A DNA stretch of 64,000 nt from Rhizophagus clarus (taxonomy: Eukaryota > Glomeromycota > Glomeromycetes > Glomerales > Glomeraceae), in NCBI GenBank assembly GCA_015698045.1, contig BLAL01000180.1:124001-188000 (forward strand), in the 5' to 3' direction. Of the stretch, positions 13,134 to 24,765 are shown piece after piece. The notes below the pieces were generated by a model. It did no database searches. It was given only the letters and a program-made list of their open reading frames with translations, and was not told the DNA's origin. The translations under genes and the position numbers were made by a program. The first letter of the stretch is position 1; each line of letters opens with the position of its first letter.

Positions 13134-14780
13134 ATGGAGTTGAGCCAAAATAAATATTTTATGGAGGAAGAATATCTTCCTACTGACAACGACTCTTCTT
13201 CTGAAGCTGAAGAGTCCTCTTCTATCGTTTCTTATTCAGTTCATAGAGAGGGTGATACACCCCCTCCTCCTCAACCTCTTTGGTCCAAAGTTCAGTCCAA
13301 GAAAAAAGGGAAAAAGAAACAGAAGAAAAACAAAAACAAGCAACCTGTATCTTCACCACGGCCCTCTGTCCCTTCGATAGAAACAACGGATGCCCAAATA
13401 GCGTCGTGGTGCATACAATATGAACAACACGTCCTTGCTTTGCTTGACGAAAATTTTCAACATATTACAAGTGGCACTGCCCAGGAACAAGGCAAAAGGT
13501 TAATAAAGACCTTTGGCGCTGCTGCTGAACCTGTACGATACAAAGACATATCACACAAAACAAACATTCCAAACACACTAGTATCTTTGATAATACACTC
13601 AGGCCTAAGGATTTTTGAAGCTTTTCTTCACCAGCCTGAATTTTTTCAAAAAATATCGTCCAACCTTGAGAAAAAAGTGGGCGGTCCAGTTGCAGATGGA
13701 ATTTCACGTGATATACAGAATCTGGTTAATTCTGATGACTCACACCTGATCACACCGCCGATAATACCTGAAATAGGAATATCTCAGCCTGGTACCTCCT
13801 CAAAATCGCCGATTATGCCCGAGCAGCGACCGCCTACAGCTGATGAGGAATTGATCAATGTAAACATGGAGAACGCCAATGATGATATACCTATACCTCC
13901 GCATCCTTCCGATAGTAGTAATACTATGCCAAAAGATAAGAAGAAAAAGAAGGTTCCGGAAAAATCGGTGGAAAAAATAATCGTTGATACTAACATTCCT
14001 GATGAAAAAGTTAATAACATTAGGGATATCTTCGTTTATGACGTACCCTCAAGTTGGTCCCACGAAAAAATACTTGCCGAACTTAAAGCGTGGGGAGATC
14101 CTATCTCGATGACAGTGAAGAAGCAAAGGAAATACCAAACGCTTCGAATCAAAATATGTCTCTCAACTTTTGCACTCGCTTCCTTCGAACAGGGGATATG
14201 GCAATACTCTCTTGGTGATATATCTGTACGTTGGTTCCCTGGAAACTGGTCACTACACCAAAGAAAAAAAAGAGAACAGTTTCGCTTATACCTTAATGAT
14301 TTACCTCAAGAATCTCGTTATTGGTCAACATGGGAACGCACTGCTCCTTCTCAGGAAATGTTTGGTAGTTTACCAATCAAAGCCATTAAACAATTTGAAA
14401 CAGGTGGAAAGGCCTCGATTGTAGTCTTCTTCGAAAAATATGACGATGTAGAAATCTGTAGGAAGACCAGATTTAATTTCAATCATAACGATGTTGACTA
14501 CTCTCTCCCATGGTGTTCGGCTCCCCTTACTGCCTCACAAACAAAAATGTCCAAGGATTCCTCTGGTTCGACTAAGAAGTCCAAAAGTAAAGACTCCTCT
14601 AAGAAGACCAAGAATTCTAGTTCCTCAAAAACTCACTCGGCTAATTCTAAACCTAACAAGGACAAGACGAAGACTTCGAAAAAGTCAAAAGACAAGAAGA
14701 AGAAGAAGTCCTCGGGCAAGAAGACTGATGATAAGATGGATATTGTCAAGCTTTTGCTAACTCTAATTTCTAAATTTTAG
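13134..14780 (+). CDS. LINE ORF1-like RNA-binding protein (two RRM-like domains)
   Basis: Single-exon 548-aa ORF read from the ATG at 13,134 (MELSQNKYF). An upstream in-frame ATG at 13,050 would add 28 low-complexity residues and is less likely. The N-terminus is acidic and Ser-rich, then a Lys-rich patch and a Pro-rich linker. RRM-like 1 covers about 295-375 (DIFVYDVP at 298; LRIKICL near 337). RRM-like 2 covers about 383-460 (RLYLNDLP at 384; ASIVVFFEKY near 427). The C-terminal 80 residues are almost all Lys/Ser/Asp. Paired RRMs with basic tails are known from ORF1 proteins of fungal and animal L1/Tx1-type LINEs, which coat the element RNA. No endonuclease or reverse transcriptase ORF follows; a 3'UTR and an A-rich tail do. 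The ORF has no stops, suggesting recent activity. It could also be a domesticated host gene. Confidence 0.7.
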   Translation: MELSQNKYFMEEEYLPTDNDSSSEAEESSSIVSYSVHREGDTPPPPQPLWSKVQSKKKGKKKQKKNKNKQPVSSPRPSVPSIETTDAQIASWCIQYEQHVLALLDENFQHITSGTAQEQGKRLIKTFGAAAEPVRYKDISHKTNIPNTLVSLIIHSGLRIFEAFLHQPEFFQKISSNLEKKVGGPVADGISRDIQNLVNSDDSHLITPPIIPEIGISQPGTSSKSPIMPEQRPPTADEELINVNMENANDDIPIPPHPSDSSNTMPKDKKKKKVPEKSVEKIIVDTNIPDEKVNNIRDIFVYDVPSSWSHEKILAELKAWGDPISMTVKKQRKYQTLRIKICLSTFALASFEQGIWQYSLGDISVRWFPGNWSLHQRKKREQFRLYLNDLPQESRYWSTWERTAPSQEMFGSLPIKAIKQFETGGKASIVVFFEKYDDVEICRKTRFNFNHNDVDYSLPWCSAPLTASQTKMSKDSSGSTKKSKSKDSSKKTKNSSSSKTHSANSKPNKDKTKTSKKSKDKKKKKSSGKKTDDKMDIVKLLLTLISKF

Positions 14781-15056
14781 TCATATATAGTGTTTTATTT
14801 CTTTTTGGGTTGGGTTCTGTGATGGATAGGTTGCTACAATTTTCACCCTTAATTGGAAGTTGGGACTTTGGTCCAACCGGTCATCCTGTTTCGATAGGAT
14901 TGGAGTCTACTTAATTCTAGCTACTTTCTCGAAGTTGGTTTCGATATAGTTAGTCTTTTTTGTACTCTTGACGTCGCCCTAAGGGCATTTACTTAATAAA
15001 GTATCTGGTTTCAAAAAATAAAAAAATAAAAAAATAAAAATAAAATAAAAAAAAAA
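14781..15056 (+). mobile_element. 3'UTR and A-rich tail of the ORF1-bearing retroelement
   Basis: After the ORF stop comes about 230 bp of relatively GC-rich sequence, an AATAAA signal at about 14,995, then a tail of AAAAAT-type repeats (15,017-15,056). The block GATAGGTTGCTACAATTTT with its downstream TTAATTGGAAGTTGGGA matches, with changes, the 3' part of the insertion at 24,766-26,223 (GATAGGTTGTTACAATTTTT near 25,860). Both therefore come from one LINE family. Confidence 0.7.
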
Positions 15057-15309
15057 TTTTTTTTTTTATTTTTTTTTTATTTCGTTTTCGCTATTTTTCT
15101 GTTTATATTTTTTTTGGCATTTTTTCATAATTTCTTATAATTTTATCACATTGTATATATTTTTCCATACATTTTTTTTTGCCTGTATATATTTAATATT
15201 TTGTATATTTCTCTCAATTTTTTTATCACTCATAAATATTTTTTTTGAATATTTATACTTGTTTTTTTTATCATTGCTTATATTTTTTTCAAATATATCT
15301 ATTTATAAT

Positions 15310-17330
15310 ATGGCAAAATATTCTCAAGAAATTACAAATTATCCTCAAGAGCCAAACATTTTATACAAAGAAGAAAAACATAACTTTCACTATACTATAC
15401 TTCAAGAAAAAGTATACCCTCCAGATTCCAATATAAAGTATACTTCAGGCTATAGATATAAGATTCCTGACAAATATGAAGTCCAAACCATTTGGGGTAA
15501 AGATGAAAATCAGAAAATTGTAAAGTGTAAAATTGACTATATAAATAATATACCAATATTTTATGTGTGTTTTGGTTTTGAAAATCAAGTGAAATCAGAT
15601 AAATCTGTATCAAATACTACAACATTACTACATGAAGTAAGTAAAAATAAAGCTATATTATTACTAATTAATGTAATTAATGTTAAAATTAATGTATTTT
15701 ATTATTAGGTTATTATTCCTAATAAGACATCTCAAACTTCAGAGATTTTCCTATTTGGACTTCAATTATGCTGTGTTATGAGAAATCGTAAATAAAAACA
15801 TTATAGAAATAATAATTATATCCTTAATAAATATACCAGAAGTGCTTTAAAACTAGTTAATGAAGCAAGCAACTCTACTCTTACTAAACGTGCTAAAAAT
15901 TTGTCAACACAAATCCAAAATTACTTTTAAGACCAAAGTAAAAATGACTACAATCAGAATGATATTCTCAACTTTGAATCATTAAAATTTTCCACTAATA
16001 CTAAATCATATGAGATTTATTTTGGAAACTAAGATAAGGAAAACAAGAAACAAAAAGTTTAAGCAATTGTTCAGGCAACTGATCAAAGTTTAATATTACG
16101 TGAAGAATACCAAAGTCTAGCCACCATTGAGCACAAATTATCTCATGAATATTTGATTTCATCTGAAAAAATTCAAATAAATAAGGAAGGAATGTAGATA
16201 GAAAAGTGAAGCAAGTAATAGTTATGTACGTAATTCTTGATGATAGGAAAAATTTACATTTTTCAGATACCCTGATAATGAAGATTATGATTCATTGAAA
16301 AATGCCATGGTATTATTTTTAAAAGAATTACATGAATTAAAAGAATTTGGATTAGAAATTAATGATATAATTTGACAATTTAATTTTTATTTTTCATCTG
16401 ACTGGAAATTTTTATGCATTTATCTTAGTTTTAATGATGCAAATTCAAAACACTTTTATCCTTAGTGTGAAACTTCTAAAGATGAAAAAGGTAGATTGGA
16501 AACCAATTGGAAAATGACAAAAACAATGGAACAATTAAATTTTGATTATATAGTTTATAAAGGTCATTAACAAGTACCTCTTTTTAACATGATTCCTTTG
16601 GATCACTGGCTGATTAATGAACTTCATGTCATGTTGAGAATTACAGATCATCTTTGAAACTTAATGCTGAATGAATTATGAGAAATGGATCTATTTAATG
16701 ATTTAGCACGTAATGTTATTGTTAAAGAAATGGATTGTATCAAGGTTAAATTTTAGTTTTGGAAGAAAAAAGAAAAAGGATCTGAAAGTTGGAATTACAC
16801 CTTGCTCATGGGTAAGGATAAAATAAAAGTATTGAAAGAATTTAATTTTGGATTGTTTTTTTCACCTTCACGTGCAATTAAAATTAGAGAATTATAGAAC
16901 AAATTTTCTGATTTATATAATGATTTGCATAATGATAATATGAATCCTAACAATTTTGAAAAATCTGCAAAAAAGTGGTTGACTCTTTTTTTGTTACCTT
17001 CAAAGGGAAACTGGATAGTAGGCAAAAAGATTATTTCAGAATTGTACTTTCCAAGTAAGATTACCCTTTACATACATGTTTTGGTTTATCATGTAGAGAT
17101 ATAATGAGAAATAATAAAAAATGGAGATTAAAGGCTTTTTTTATGCCGCAGTAGAGAAAAAGAACTACCAACATGTATCATATTTTTTTCGTAAGACATT
17201 AAAAAATGGGGGAGTATGTAAAAATGAGACATCATTAATCAAAGAACTTCTTTATTATGAAAATAAAGTTCTTTATTATAATAATACTAACACTTTATAT
17301 TTTTTTAATTTCCAAAAAATATATATTTGA
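15310..17330 (+). pseudogene. Decayed transposase-like gene
   Basis: The first exon is open from the ATG at 15,310 (MAKYSQEITNYPQEP) to the donor at about 15,645 (LLHE, then GTAAGT). An acceptor at about 15,707 continues with VIIPNKTSQTSEIF. From about 15,787 onward the frame is full of stops, but long coding-like stretches remain: ILREEYQSLATIEHKL, YPDNEDYDSLKNAM, FLKELHELKEFGLEI, FNFYFSSDWKFLCIYLSF, MEQLNFDYIVYKGH, NMIPLDHWLINELHVMLRI, ARNVIVKEMD, FEKSAKKWLTLFL, YIHVLVYHV and AAVEKKNYQHVSYFFRKTL. The layout (late D-E-L-H, then a Glu/Lys/Asn-rich motif near the end) resembles DDE transposases of the CMC/KDZ type; that assignment is inference. It is certainly an inactive coding relic of about 600 codons. 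Confidence 0.6.
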
Positions 17331-17809
17331 TAGTACTGTAATTTATTAAAAATATTATTTATTTTTAAAACTAATAGGTGAAGTTTTATTCTAAATTAAT
17401 GTATTAAAAAATAATTTTTTTTGATCTTATCTGTTATGATTTTTTTATTGTTGGCATATTGATTATAATGAATATGAAATTGGTATTATATAAGAAATTA
17501 TTTTAAAGGTAAAGGTTGTAAAGATCATTATTCTTTTTTAATAAATCAGCTATTTACGTGAATCTTGTCTAAGTTATTCATAATAGCGGCAGATCAGAAA
17601 AATTTCAAAAAAAAGATAATAATTTGCTCCCACTATCCATATCTCCAATAAAAACAAAAAAATAAAAAAAAGTTGTGAAAGAATTAATAAATTATCCAGA
17701 AAAATATAAGATTTCACTAAAAGAATGAAAATAATTTACTCCAAAACTCACCCAAATATGTTTCAAAAAATCACCAAAGAGAATTTTTTTTTTAAAAAAA
17801 AAAATATTA

Positions 17810-17995
17810 GGAGAGTTACACATATCATGTAATATCCATTTTGTTATAAACCCTTACCCTTTCCCTCCCTGTTAGATTTAATAATAATCAATCAGATTAT
17901 AGTATTTATAAATTATATAATTAATATAAGTGTAACATAAGATTTTAACTATTCCCCTCCCCCCTTTGATAATTACGTAATATGTGTAAGCTCCC
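17810..17995. mobile_element. Harbinger-like MITE, second family, TTA duplication
   Basis: A 186-bp element with inverted termini: left GGAGAGTTACACATATCATG, right end the reverse complement of GGGAGCTTACACATATTACG. It is flanked by TTA at 17,807-17,809 and 17,996-17,998. The interior has two C-rich patches (TTACCCTTTCCCTCCCTG and CCCCTCCCCCC). Termini and target fit PIF/Harbinger MITEs; it is only partly similar to the MITE at 3427. Confidence 0.72.
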
Positions 17996-18643
17996 TTACA
18001 GTATATAATAAAAAAGTAAAAAATTAATTTAAAAAAACTGAATCACTATTTAGATAGGACGTTAGAGTTGCTTTACAATTAACTTAAAAGATTATGCCAG
18101 ATTGAGCTGTAATAAGCAGGGCCAAAAAAAATTTTGGCTCAACCTATTCAAGCAAAGTCAAGCTAGAAAAAATCTTAACTCAAGCTGAGCTGGGTTTAAG
18201 CTAACTTGAGCTTAATATCCATTCCTACAAAAAAATAAAAAAAAAGAATGCTAATAATGGTGTTGTATATAAAATTAAAAAATCCTTCCCTTCTCAATTA
18301 CCTTACTAAAAGATGCGTTCGTATAAAAAATAATAAAAAAAGAATATTAATAGTAACGTTTTTGTATATAAAATTAAAAAAATCCTCTTCTTCTTAATTA
18401 CCTCCAGAATTTATATGCGTTCTTATAAAATAATTAAAAAAAAGAATGATATTAAGCATTCTTGTATTTATAAAAAAAAAAGTTTAAATGTTTTAAGATC
18501 ATCAACTGATCAAATAGGTGAATAGGATTGGTAAGTCATATGACTAATACTGAAACTGCAGTTACAATTTTTCAAGAGCCATCGAATCAATTTAAATGTG
18601 GTGCAGCTCAACCTGAAAGCTTGAGAGCTGTGCAGAGCTTTAA

Positions 18644-20174
18644 CAGGACCCAGAAATATACATATAGGGGTAGGGTCTATCAATGCGTCGTCATCATAGT
18701 GGAGTTGGACGGGGTAAGGTTTTGATTTGCGTATAATTTAGGAGATTTTTGTCCATAGTAAGATCATTAGATTGCGTATTTTTATCAAAAATTTTTATAT
18801 GTAAAAGATTTAATTTGCGTATTTTGACCTATATTTTTATTTGGCCGATCATATATACTGTTGTAGAAAATTATTCGATATGCTAAAATACGATTTATCA
18901 ATCATAAAATTTACAATTTTATAGTTTTAAATTTTTTTTTTTTTAAAAGATTTTTTTATCGGTTTTTATAACCGAAATTTTTTTTTAATATTTAATATTT
19001 TTTATCGGTTTTATAAACTGAATTTTTTTTTAATATTTATATTATTAGTAACCGAATTTTTTTTAAAAAAAGATTTTTTATAAACCGAACCTTTTTCTTT
19101 TCCACTGATTTAAAAAAATAAAAAAAAAAACTATTTATAAAAAAAAAAGTACTAGGTACTACTGAAGTATAAATTGGAACTAACGGACTCTTGCAAATAT
19201 GGTGAGTTAAGTGTAAGAAGCAGAATTCAATGTTAATAAAATTTTACTAACATTCCTTTTAGTTTTTTAGTACCTACATAATCAAGATTATTCTATTTTT
19301 TATAGCTTATTACATTGGTAAGTTTCAAATTTTTAGGAATTTTATCAAAAAATGCTTACTAATGTTTTATAATTTCTTTTTTATAGATTTCAGAATTCGA
19401 TCAGAACTTGGAATTCGAGACGGGTAAGTATTTCTATAAGGAGATAAGCGGGTTTGATTGTTTATGTATTAAAGAGTATTTACTAACATTCTTTAACTTC
19501 TCTTTTGTAGATTTTGAAGTAAAATTTGGAATTCGAGACGGTTAAGTATTTCTAAAAGCGGGGGGGTGCGAGTTTGAATAAAGCGTTTGCTAACTTCTCT
19601 TTTTTGCGGAATTTAGACTAGAACTTGGAATAATTCAAGATAGGTGAGTATTTCTAAAGGAAGAAGGAGTGGGTTTATATAAGAACACTCACTAATATTC
19701 TTTAACATCTCTTTTTGTAGATTTTGAACTGGAACTTCAAATTGGAATTTAAACATATTGTAGGAATGAACTTTCAAATATAAATATCAAAAAAAAAAAA
19801 AATAATAAATTTTTTTCTAATTATAAAGCTATCTAAATTCGTATACAAATATTGTTAAAATATAATACATTTCATTATATTTCGTTAACATAACATAAAG
19901 AGAAACAAATATAATTTTTTTTTTTTTTTTAATAAAAAAAAGACCGATATCAAACTGCAGATTATAGAAACTATATCATATGATATACTGCACTTTGCTG
20001 AATTAATTAATAATTGAAAATTTTAAGGTCTGAAATTTTATTTGCGTATTTTTGCGGTATTTTCAATATCAGGTGTCAAATTTGCGTACCGTTCATATAA
20101 AAAACCCTTGCGTACAGCTCATAGTAAAATTTTCTTTCATCACCTGTCCCCTATATATATATTTCTGGGTCCTG
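18644..20174. mobile_element. TIR DNA transposon (non-autonomous) with TTTGCGTA subterminal repeats
   Basis: 1531-bp element. The left end begins CAGGACCCAGAAATATACAT and the right end is the reverse complement of CAGGACCCAGAAATATATAT; the match continues for about 35 bp. It is flanked by CTTTAA on both sides (18,638-18,643 and 20,175-20,180). Near both ends the motif TTTGCGTA or TTGCGTA occurs three or more times in opposite orientations (18,725, 18,773, 18,814; 20,041, 20,074, 20,108), as expected for transposase-binding repeats. The middle (19,200-19,760) is a short microexon-like array with exon cores resembling GAACTTGGAATTCGAGACGG. No transposase gene is present. Confidence 0.8.
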
Positions 20175-20747
20175 CTTTAACTTTAAGTAAATGATTGTGA
20201 AAGGAGTGTCATTTTTTTTTTTTAATTCAAGAAATGTTTTCTCCATTTAATTCTATTTGTCAGGATTTACTATATTTTTAGCAATATGTTGAAAATTAAA
20301 AAAAATCATATTTGATAAACCAGTTTTTTGTTGGAAAATAGTTGGGAATATTTATCATATAATTCTAGAACTATAGTGGTCACGAATTAATTTTTTTAAT
20401 TTTGCAGATTATTGCAGATCATTTTACAATTCTACGAATTGGCTAATATATAATTTTTTATAATTCTGGCTAGAATTTTAAAAATTACTGTATTAGGTTA
20501 TTGTATAATACAGACTTTTCTTTTTAGATGATACCCATTCCACAAAAAATTTTTTTCCTATTTTTCAAAATAACTATAATTAAAATTTTGTGTAATAATA
20601 TTTCTATAAAAGGAAATTTTATACTTATCACATAACCTGTATACAAATACATTAGTGTACAAATAGAAATAATCTAAAAAAATATATATTTTAAATTTTT
20701 AAATAAAAATATTTATTTCTTTTTTTATATTAACATACATATTTATA

Positions 20748-22478
20748 TTAGAGCTCTGAATTTCTGGTTCAGTTCTGTTTTTGGTTTCATTTTTGATTCC
20801 AAACTTGGTTTTTTACTGAACGTTTTTCAGAATAAGATTTTTATTAAAAAAACGTTTTCAGAATCATTTTTTAACTGAAAAATGTTTTTTTAATTAAAAA
20901 ACTTCATTTGAAAACATTTTCAATTTAAAGTGTTTTTGAAAAAGGGTTTAAAATTTTAACACCTTCACGTTGCAATGCAACTCCCCCTTAGTCACGTGAT
21001 TTTAGTTATGTTTTTTGACTAAGTAACGCATCTCTTTTTGTTGTTTTTTTTATTTTACGAAATATTGATATTTTTACTTAAATTTTTTTCATTTGACATA
21101 ATTGTAAAAATTTTATTAACAATATAATTGCAAAAAAATTACATCATAATTGTAGAAACAAATATCACACAAAGATAATAATTTACAATAGTAGAACAAT
21201 TATTTGATTAATTTATATTTGCGCTGGTATTCTTATATCAGGAAAAAAAAATGTTCTTTAGCTAAAAAATAAGTTTCCTTCTTCCCTTTTTTACATCTGA
21301 AAAACCAGTATTTCTATTACAAAATAAAAAAAGAAACGTTTGTCAAAAATGTTTCTTAATTAAAAACAACTTTCATCACTTCCTATTTACCTCATGTTCA
21401 CATTTAAGATAGAGCCATTATTCCTATAATAAGAAAAAGAAATGTTTTATTAAAATGTTTCTTTAGCCGTTAGATAAAGATTCCTCCTCTTTCTATTTAT
21501 CTCATATTCGTGTCTATGAAGATCGGTATTCCTGTAAAAGAGAAAAAATATTTTATTAGAACACTTATTAAATAAAAAACTTCCCTTATTTATTATCTCA
21601 TGTTCAATAGTATCTACAAAGAAGAAAAAGAAATATTTTGCCAGAAACATTTCTTAATAAAAGAAAAGACTCTCCACTCGTTTTCAAGTCTAATAGCGTT
21701 ATAGTATTCTTATAAAAAGAGAAAAAGGACATTTTGTTAGAAATACTTATTGGTCAAAAGAAAATTTCCTCCCCTTTGATCCTTTTCATTTACCTTAACC
21801 TTGTGTTTAATAGTATTTTTACAAAAGAAAATTCTTCTTGGTTTTATTTCTAACAGTGTTTTTATAAAAAGAAAAGAAAAAATTTTTCAGTAAAAACATT
21901 TAATTTCCCTTTTCTTTTGGCTCTTTATTTACCTTAGACTTATTCATATTTAACAGTATTTCTATAAAAAAAGAAGGAAAACGTTTAATTAGAAACATTA
22001 TTTAAATAAAATAATTTTTTTTCCTTTCAGCTCTTTTCCATTTACCTTAATTCGTATTTAATAGTATTTCTACAAAAAGAAAGGGAAAAAATATTTCATT
22101 AGAAACGTTTAGTCAAAAGAAATTTTTTTTAAAAAAATAGGGGTGCGTCACGCACTTTATTTACTAAATAAAAATAGCCAATCAAAATTTACCACATGAT
22201 AGGAAGTGCGTTGCAACGCCTCTGCGTAAAAATGTTTTTTCCTTTGAAAAAATAGTTTTAGTTTTATTTTTTGATCTAAAAATAGAATCAGAACTAATTT
22301 TTCAAACCAAAAATGTTTTTTCAGTAGTATTTTTTAACTGAAAATATTTTCGTTAAAAGTATGACCTGAAAGATTTTCAGTAAAAATTTTAGGCTGAAAA
22401 ATACTTTCGGTAAAATTTTATATCAGAAAGCCAAATTGAAACTGAAAACAGTACTGAACTGGAAATTCAGAGCTCTAA
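20748..22478. mobile_element. Foldback MITE, copy B, split by a nested element
   Basis: Same family as 888-1312. The ends read TTAGAGCTCTGAATTTC and its inverse, with TTTATA on both sides (20,742-20,747 and 22,479-22,484). The copy is interrupted after 20,943 by the 1299-bp element at 20,944-22,242. Removing that element and one 9-bp duplicate restores alignment with copy A, which fixes the order of events: MITE first, nested insertion second. Confidence 0.82.
20944..22242 (-). mobile_element. Mutator-like non-autonomous element nested in the MITE
   Basis: 1299 bp flanked by the 9-bp duplication TTTGAAAAA (20,935-20,943 and 22,243-22,251). The empty-site sequence is seen in MITE copy A. The ends are imperfect inverted repeats, both containing a CGTTGCAA-type core (20,968-20,984; 22,208-22,218). 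A 9-bp duplication is typical of Mutator elements. The inside (about 21,200-22,130) is a tandem array. On the minus strand each unit has a pyrimidine tract ending ATAG/GTAG, about 25-30 nt around GAATACT..CACGAATATGAG, then GTAAATAGG-like donor sequence and AAACGTTTC blocks. No transposase. Confidence 0.78.
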
Positions 22479-22559
22479 TTTATATATACTTTAACTTTCA
22501 GTTATAATAAAATTAAATTTATTTTGCAATAAATTAGTTTTCTATATTCAACCAAAAAA

Positions 22560-23060
22560 ACATTAATATTTAATGTAAATCTAATATAACTCTTCATTTC
22601 TTCTCTATATTAGTTAAGTTTTCAGTCTAGTAATCTAAAAAATCAAAAAAAAACATTAATGCATTTTTTAACATAAAATATATCCAAACATCTTTTATAT
22701 TATACTCACCAGTCAGTCTATCCAAATTTCTAGCTTCAGCAACTTAAAAAATAAAAAAAAAGAAATATTAATATACTTCTTTAATGAAAAAATATATATT
22801 TTGGTTTTGCCAACATATTCACAGAATTTTACAGAAAATATGTTTCAAGTCCTCATATTATACTTAATTACTTATCAGTTTCTGTCTAAATCTCTAATCC
22901 TAATAATCTAAAAAAATAAAAAAAAGAAACATTAATATGTTTTTATATCAAGAATATATTTAATTCTCTTTCTTATTATATTTACTAATTCTCATTTAGA
23001 TCTTCATTTTTTTTTAAGATGTTGAAACCATACAATCCTTTATTAAGTATAGAGAGGATT
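22560..23060 (-). repeat. Short microexon-like tandem array
   Basis: Three to four units of about 125-140 bp. On the minus strand each has a T-rich tract ending TTTTTTAG, then an ATTACTAGA/ATTATTAGGA core, then TTAGATTTAGACAGA-like sequence. ACATTAAT occurs in each spacer. Degenerate and AT-rich; no coding function is evident. Confidence 0.5.
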
Positions 23061-23171
23061 ACAATTTATAATCATTTCTAACTAATTAGGAGTACTCCCA
23101 GTTATAAACCAGTCTAATCATCTACTAACTTGTCTAAATCTTCAATTCTGGTAACAATATAAAATACTGAA

Positions 23172-24378
23172 GGACCCCAAACAATATATATATGGGTCAG
23201 ATGAAAATTTCAAAATTTACTATTGAATTTTTTATTCTGCTAAGCAATTTTTTTCTGACATAAATAACTTTATTTAAGTATAAAAAGATAATTTAATTAT
23301 AATAAATATATATATAGTAATAGTAAATTAAATTTTTATATCATTGCGAAAAAAAATTGTGAAATTAATTCACTAAATATTAATAAATTAATAATATAAA
23401 ATGATATACAACTTCGGAATTTTTAATTATAATTAATATTAATATAATATTAATACACTATTGCTATTTTAAAAATAGTTTTAAAATTTGGAATTTTTTA
23501 TAAATATTATTATATTTAGATTTATAAAATTAAAATATAAATTATTGCCAACCCTTATGAACAACTTAAAGTTAATAAGTTGATTTAAAATAAAAAAAAT
23601 TTCACTTTAAAATTAAAATCACTTAAACGATAAATAATTGAAAGTACAAAAGTTGGTCGCATTCCACGAATATTAATCCAATCATTATAAAAATTATACA
23701 CAGGTAGATTCGACATCACTGAACAAATTTTTAAACATAAAAAAGTAATTTCATTTGACCAAAGTGATGTTATTACGTCCTGAAGTTAAAAGAGAAAAAA
23801 AAAATTTTTTGGAATTAGTACTATTTAAAAAATATAATTATCTTCACAAATATTATACTTAGAATCATAAAAATTGAAATACAAATACTTTTTACAACTC
23901 TAAACAATTTACTTAAACATAAAAAGGTAATTTCATTTGTCCAAAATTTATTTTATACAGTATATGAGTAAAATTAGCAAACAAAAAATAAGAATATGAG
24001 AATATTATTATAAAAACATGATTTTTTTTATAAATATTAAATACAATATTGTGTTTATAAAATTAAAAGGTGTAAAATAATAGCAAAGAAGTATCAGTTT
24101 AAAAAAATTTTTTGTAAAAAAATTTTTTTGATATACGTGTGAAATTAAAATTCTCTCTCTATATATATATGAAAATCTTTGTTATACGAATAAGGGGTTC
24201 TGCTACGCAAATATAATTACTGAGCTGAAATAAAAATAAGTTTAACTACGCATTTAAATATCTAACCAACTAAAAATTTTATATTAAAATAAGCAAATAA
24301 AAGTCTTACATAGGGTTTTTTTTATATGATCATTAAGCAAACTCAAATCTAACATATTTATATATTGTTCGGGGTTCT
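23172..24378. mobile_element. TIR element, GGACCCC family, 9-bp duplication
   Basis: 1207 bp flanked by AATACTGAA on both sides (23,163-23,171 and 24,379-24,387). The left end begins GGACCCCAAACAATATATAT; the right end, reversed, begins AGAACCCCGAACAATATATA and continues with GAGTTTGCTTAATGATCATA. The second end matches the left end of the 296-bp element at 36,501. The interior is AT-rich with no intact gene. The 9-bp duplication suggests a Mutator-like origin. Confidence 0.75.
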
Positions 24379-24387
24379 AATACTGAA

Positions 24388-24746
24388 AAAAATATGAAAA
24401 AATAAATAAAAAAATAAAATAAAATTTTGGTATTAAAAACCAAAAAAAGAATAATAAAAATAAAAAAAATTTGATATAAAATACTGAAAAAAAGTGAAAA
24501 AATAAATAAAATAAAATAAATTTCAATATAAATATCAAAAAAAAATATAAAAAAAATAAAAATAAAAAAAATGTAATAACTGAAAAAAATATAAAAAAAA
24601 ATAAAAATAAAAAAAAATATTTCAGTATTAATAACTGAAAAAATATAAAAAAAATAAAAATTAAAAAATGTTTTGGTATTAATAACTGAAAAAAATAATA
24701 TTTAAAAAATTTTAAAAAAAAGATCAATAAATGATAATCTTAATAT
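24388..24746. repeat. A-rich degenerate tandem repeat
   Basis: About 340 bp of AATACTGAAAAAA(T) followed by AAAATAAAAATAAAAA, repeated five to six times at roughly 55-65 bp. The repeat begins with the target duplication of the preceding element, so it is probably slippage expansion from that site. The Phe/Leu-rich reading frame across it on the minus strand is an artefact of composition. Confidence 0.6.
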
Positions 24747-24765
24747 ATACATCTATATTTTTTTT

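Noticed and set aside
24377-24727. Long minus-strand frame rich in Phe and Leu
   Set aside because: It is the translation of A-rich tandem repeats (AAAATAAAAATAAA), with no start context or coding signal.
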